From the NCBI GenBank assembly GCA_025056455.1, contig JANWVY010000002.1:46639-110638 (forward strand): a stretch of 64,000 bases of DNA, read 5' to 3'. This DNA comes from Bryobacteraceae bacterium (GTDB lineage: Bacteria > Acidobacteriota > Terriglobia > Bryobacterales > Bryobacteraceae). The position numbers and the translations under genes are program-made. Shown piece by piece: positions 63,542-64,000 of this stretch; the stretch's first letter is position 1; every line of letters starts with the position of its first letter. The notes beneath the pieces were generated by a model, which saw only the letters and a list, made by a program, of their open reading frames with translations, had not been told where the DNA came from and ran no database searches.

Positions 63542-63612
63542 CAGCTTGCCTGAGATCGCTGCTTGGCCATTCAGCACGCTAGCCGGTAGACAGGGCCGCT
63601 GGCGAGCTTGCG

Positions 63613-64000
63613 CTAGAGCCAGTGAATTTTCCGGACCGGGACCACCGGCTCGGGCTTCGGCGGGAGGATCTGCGTCTGCAATCCTTGCCCGTAGCGGTAG
63701 TTGAAAAACTTGCAGGCCTCCACAATCCATTCACTTTGTTGGCGCAGCTCCTTCGGCTTACCCCCGGCTGGAACCAGCAACACACGTGAGCGCTCGGCCT
63801 GAATTTCGTCCACAATCTTCTTGACTTCTTCCATTTCGGCGCGTTCGCGGACGACAAATTTCAGCTGATAATTCCCCGTTTGAATCAGCTGTCGCAAAAC
63901 GCCAACATCGTAGTCGGCCGGTGGCTCGGGGGCCTTCAAGCGAGATTTTTTAGCTGGAGCCGCCGTTTTCAGTCGAGGCGTAATGCTCACCAAATCGCAC
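63613..64000 (-). CDS. queE: 7-carboxy-7-deazaguanine synthase QueE, C-terminal part
   Basis: The gene runs off the right edge; ~129 codons are visible. QueE is a radical-SAM enzyme in the queuosine (7-deazaguanine) pathway. Visible C-terminal landmarks: CDLVSITPRL at the edge (the DxxSISPKL motif of QueE), QLKFVVRERAEMEEV, VLLVPAG and EWIVEACKFFNYRYGQGLQTQ. The radical-SAM CxxxCxxC part lies outside the window. It is convergent with the patatin gene. Confidence 0.8.
   Translation of the reverse strand, partial: CDLVSITPRLKTAAPAKKSRLKAPEPPADYDVGVLRQLIQTGNYQLKFVVRERAEMEEVKKIVDEIQAERSRVLLVPAGGKPKELRQQSEWIVEACKFFNYRYGQGLQTQILPPKPEPVVPVRKIHWL

Noticed and set aside
1..64000. CRISPR arrays or insertion sequences
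   Set aside because: No regularly spaced repeats, transposase motifs or terminal inverted repeats were found by eye.

Overview
The window reads as a chromosomal segment of a Gram-negative bacterium, most likely Acidobacteriota (Bryobacterales/Solibacter-like). This is an inference from gene content: a very large Oar-type TonB-dependent receptor with an N-terminal carboxypeptidase-like domain, an ECF sigma factor next to a Ser/Thr kinase with a TPR-like sensor region, a PEP-CTERM protein, a Tat-exported Gfo/Idh/MocA oxidoreductase, a PQQ-type beta-propeller protein and a full LPS/outer-membrane toolkit. Genes are dense, GC is fairly high, and many same-strand neighbours overlap by 4 bp. I saw no rRNA, tRNA, CRISPR array, IS element or prophage.

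Layout. 1-1220: the 3' end of typA and a CDF metal transporter. 1302-7541 (minus): an operon-like run of exonuclease, rsmB, rpe, bamD, response regulator, yajQ and an alpha/beta hydrolase; ttcA diverges from its head. 8359-13159: an oligogalacturonate-lyase-like protein with an exported methyltransferase, two secreted plus-strand proteins, an esterase and a secreted protein. 13263-17517 (plus): a small lipoprotein, two tandem geranylgeranyl-reductase-type flavoproteins and hemL. 17556-23883: an exported serine protease with SLH repeats, an MBL hydrolase, an HExxH protein, pgi and an SDR. 24007-28859 (plus): a Trm112-like protein, a GT9 glycosyltransferase, msbA, yicC, gmk and rpoZ, which together cover LPS assembly, RNA turnover and nucleotide/transcription functions. 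29018-34289: the TonB receptor and a sirohaem nitrite/sulfite reductase. 34415-40237 (minus): a DUF2892/TolC/MFP/RND efflux operon, with an ECF sigma/anti-sigma pair diverging from it. 41423-45947: a secreted protein, a frameshifted PEP-CTERM gene, and a second ECF sigma factor with a membrane Ser/Thr kinase. 46152-50177: a Tat-exported oxidoreductase and topA. 50510-53156: a two-gene unit of a MoxR-like AAA ATPase and a 611-residue protein I cannot assign to a described family. 53332-57653: an Rrf2 regulator overlapping a c-type cytochrome gene, an NTF2-like protein, a PQQ propeller and plsC. 57916-64000: a lysozyme-like protein with a peptidoglycan-binding tail, the gltX-glnS pair, a patatin phospholipase and the 3' part of queE.

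The best candidate for an undescribed system is the AAA ATPase plus 611-residue protein pair (50510-53156). Other points worth a second look are several start codons placed 6-7 nt after a -10-like hexamer (possible leaderless mRNAs), the PEP-CTERM gene broken at a T5 run, a kinase whose catalytic-loop Asn is His, and tandem geranylgeranyl-reductase paralogues. All functional calls rest on motif recognition by eye; no database search was run.
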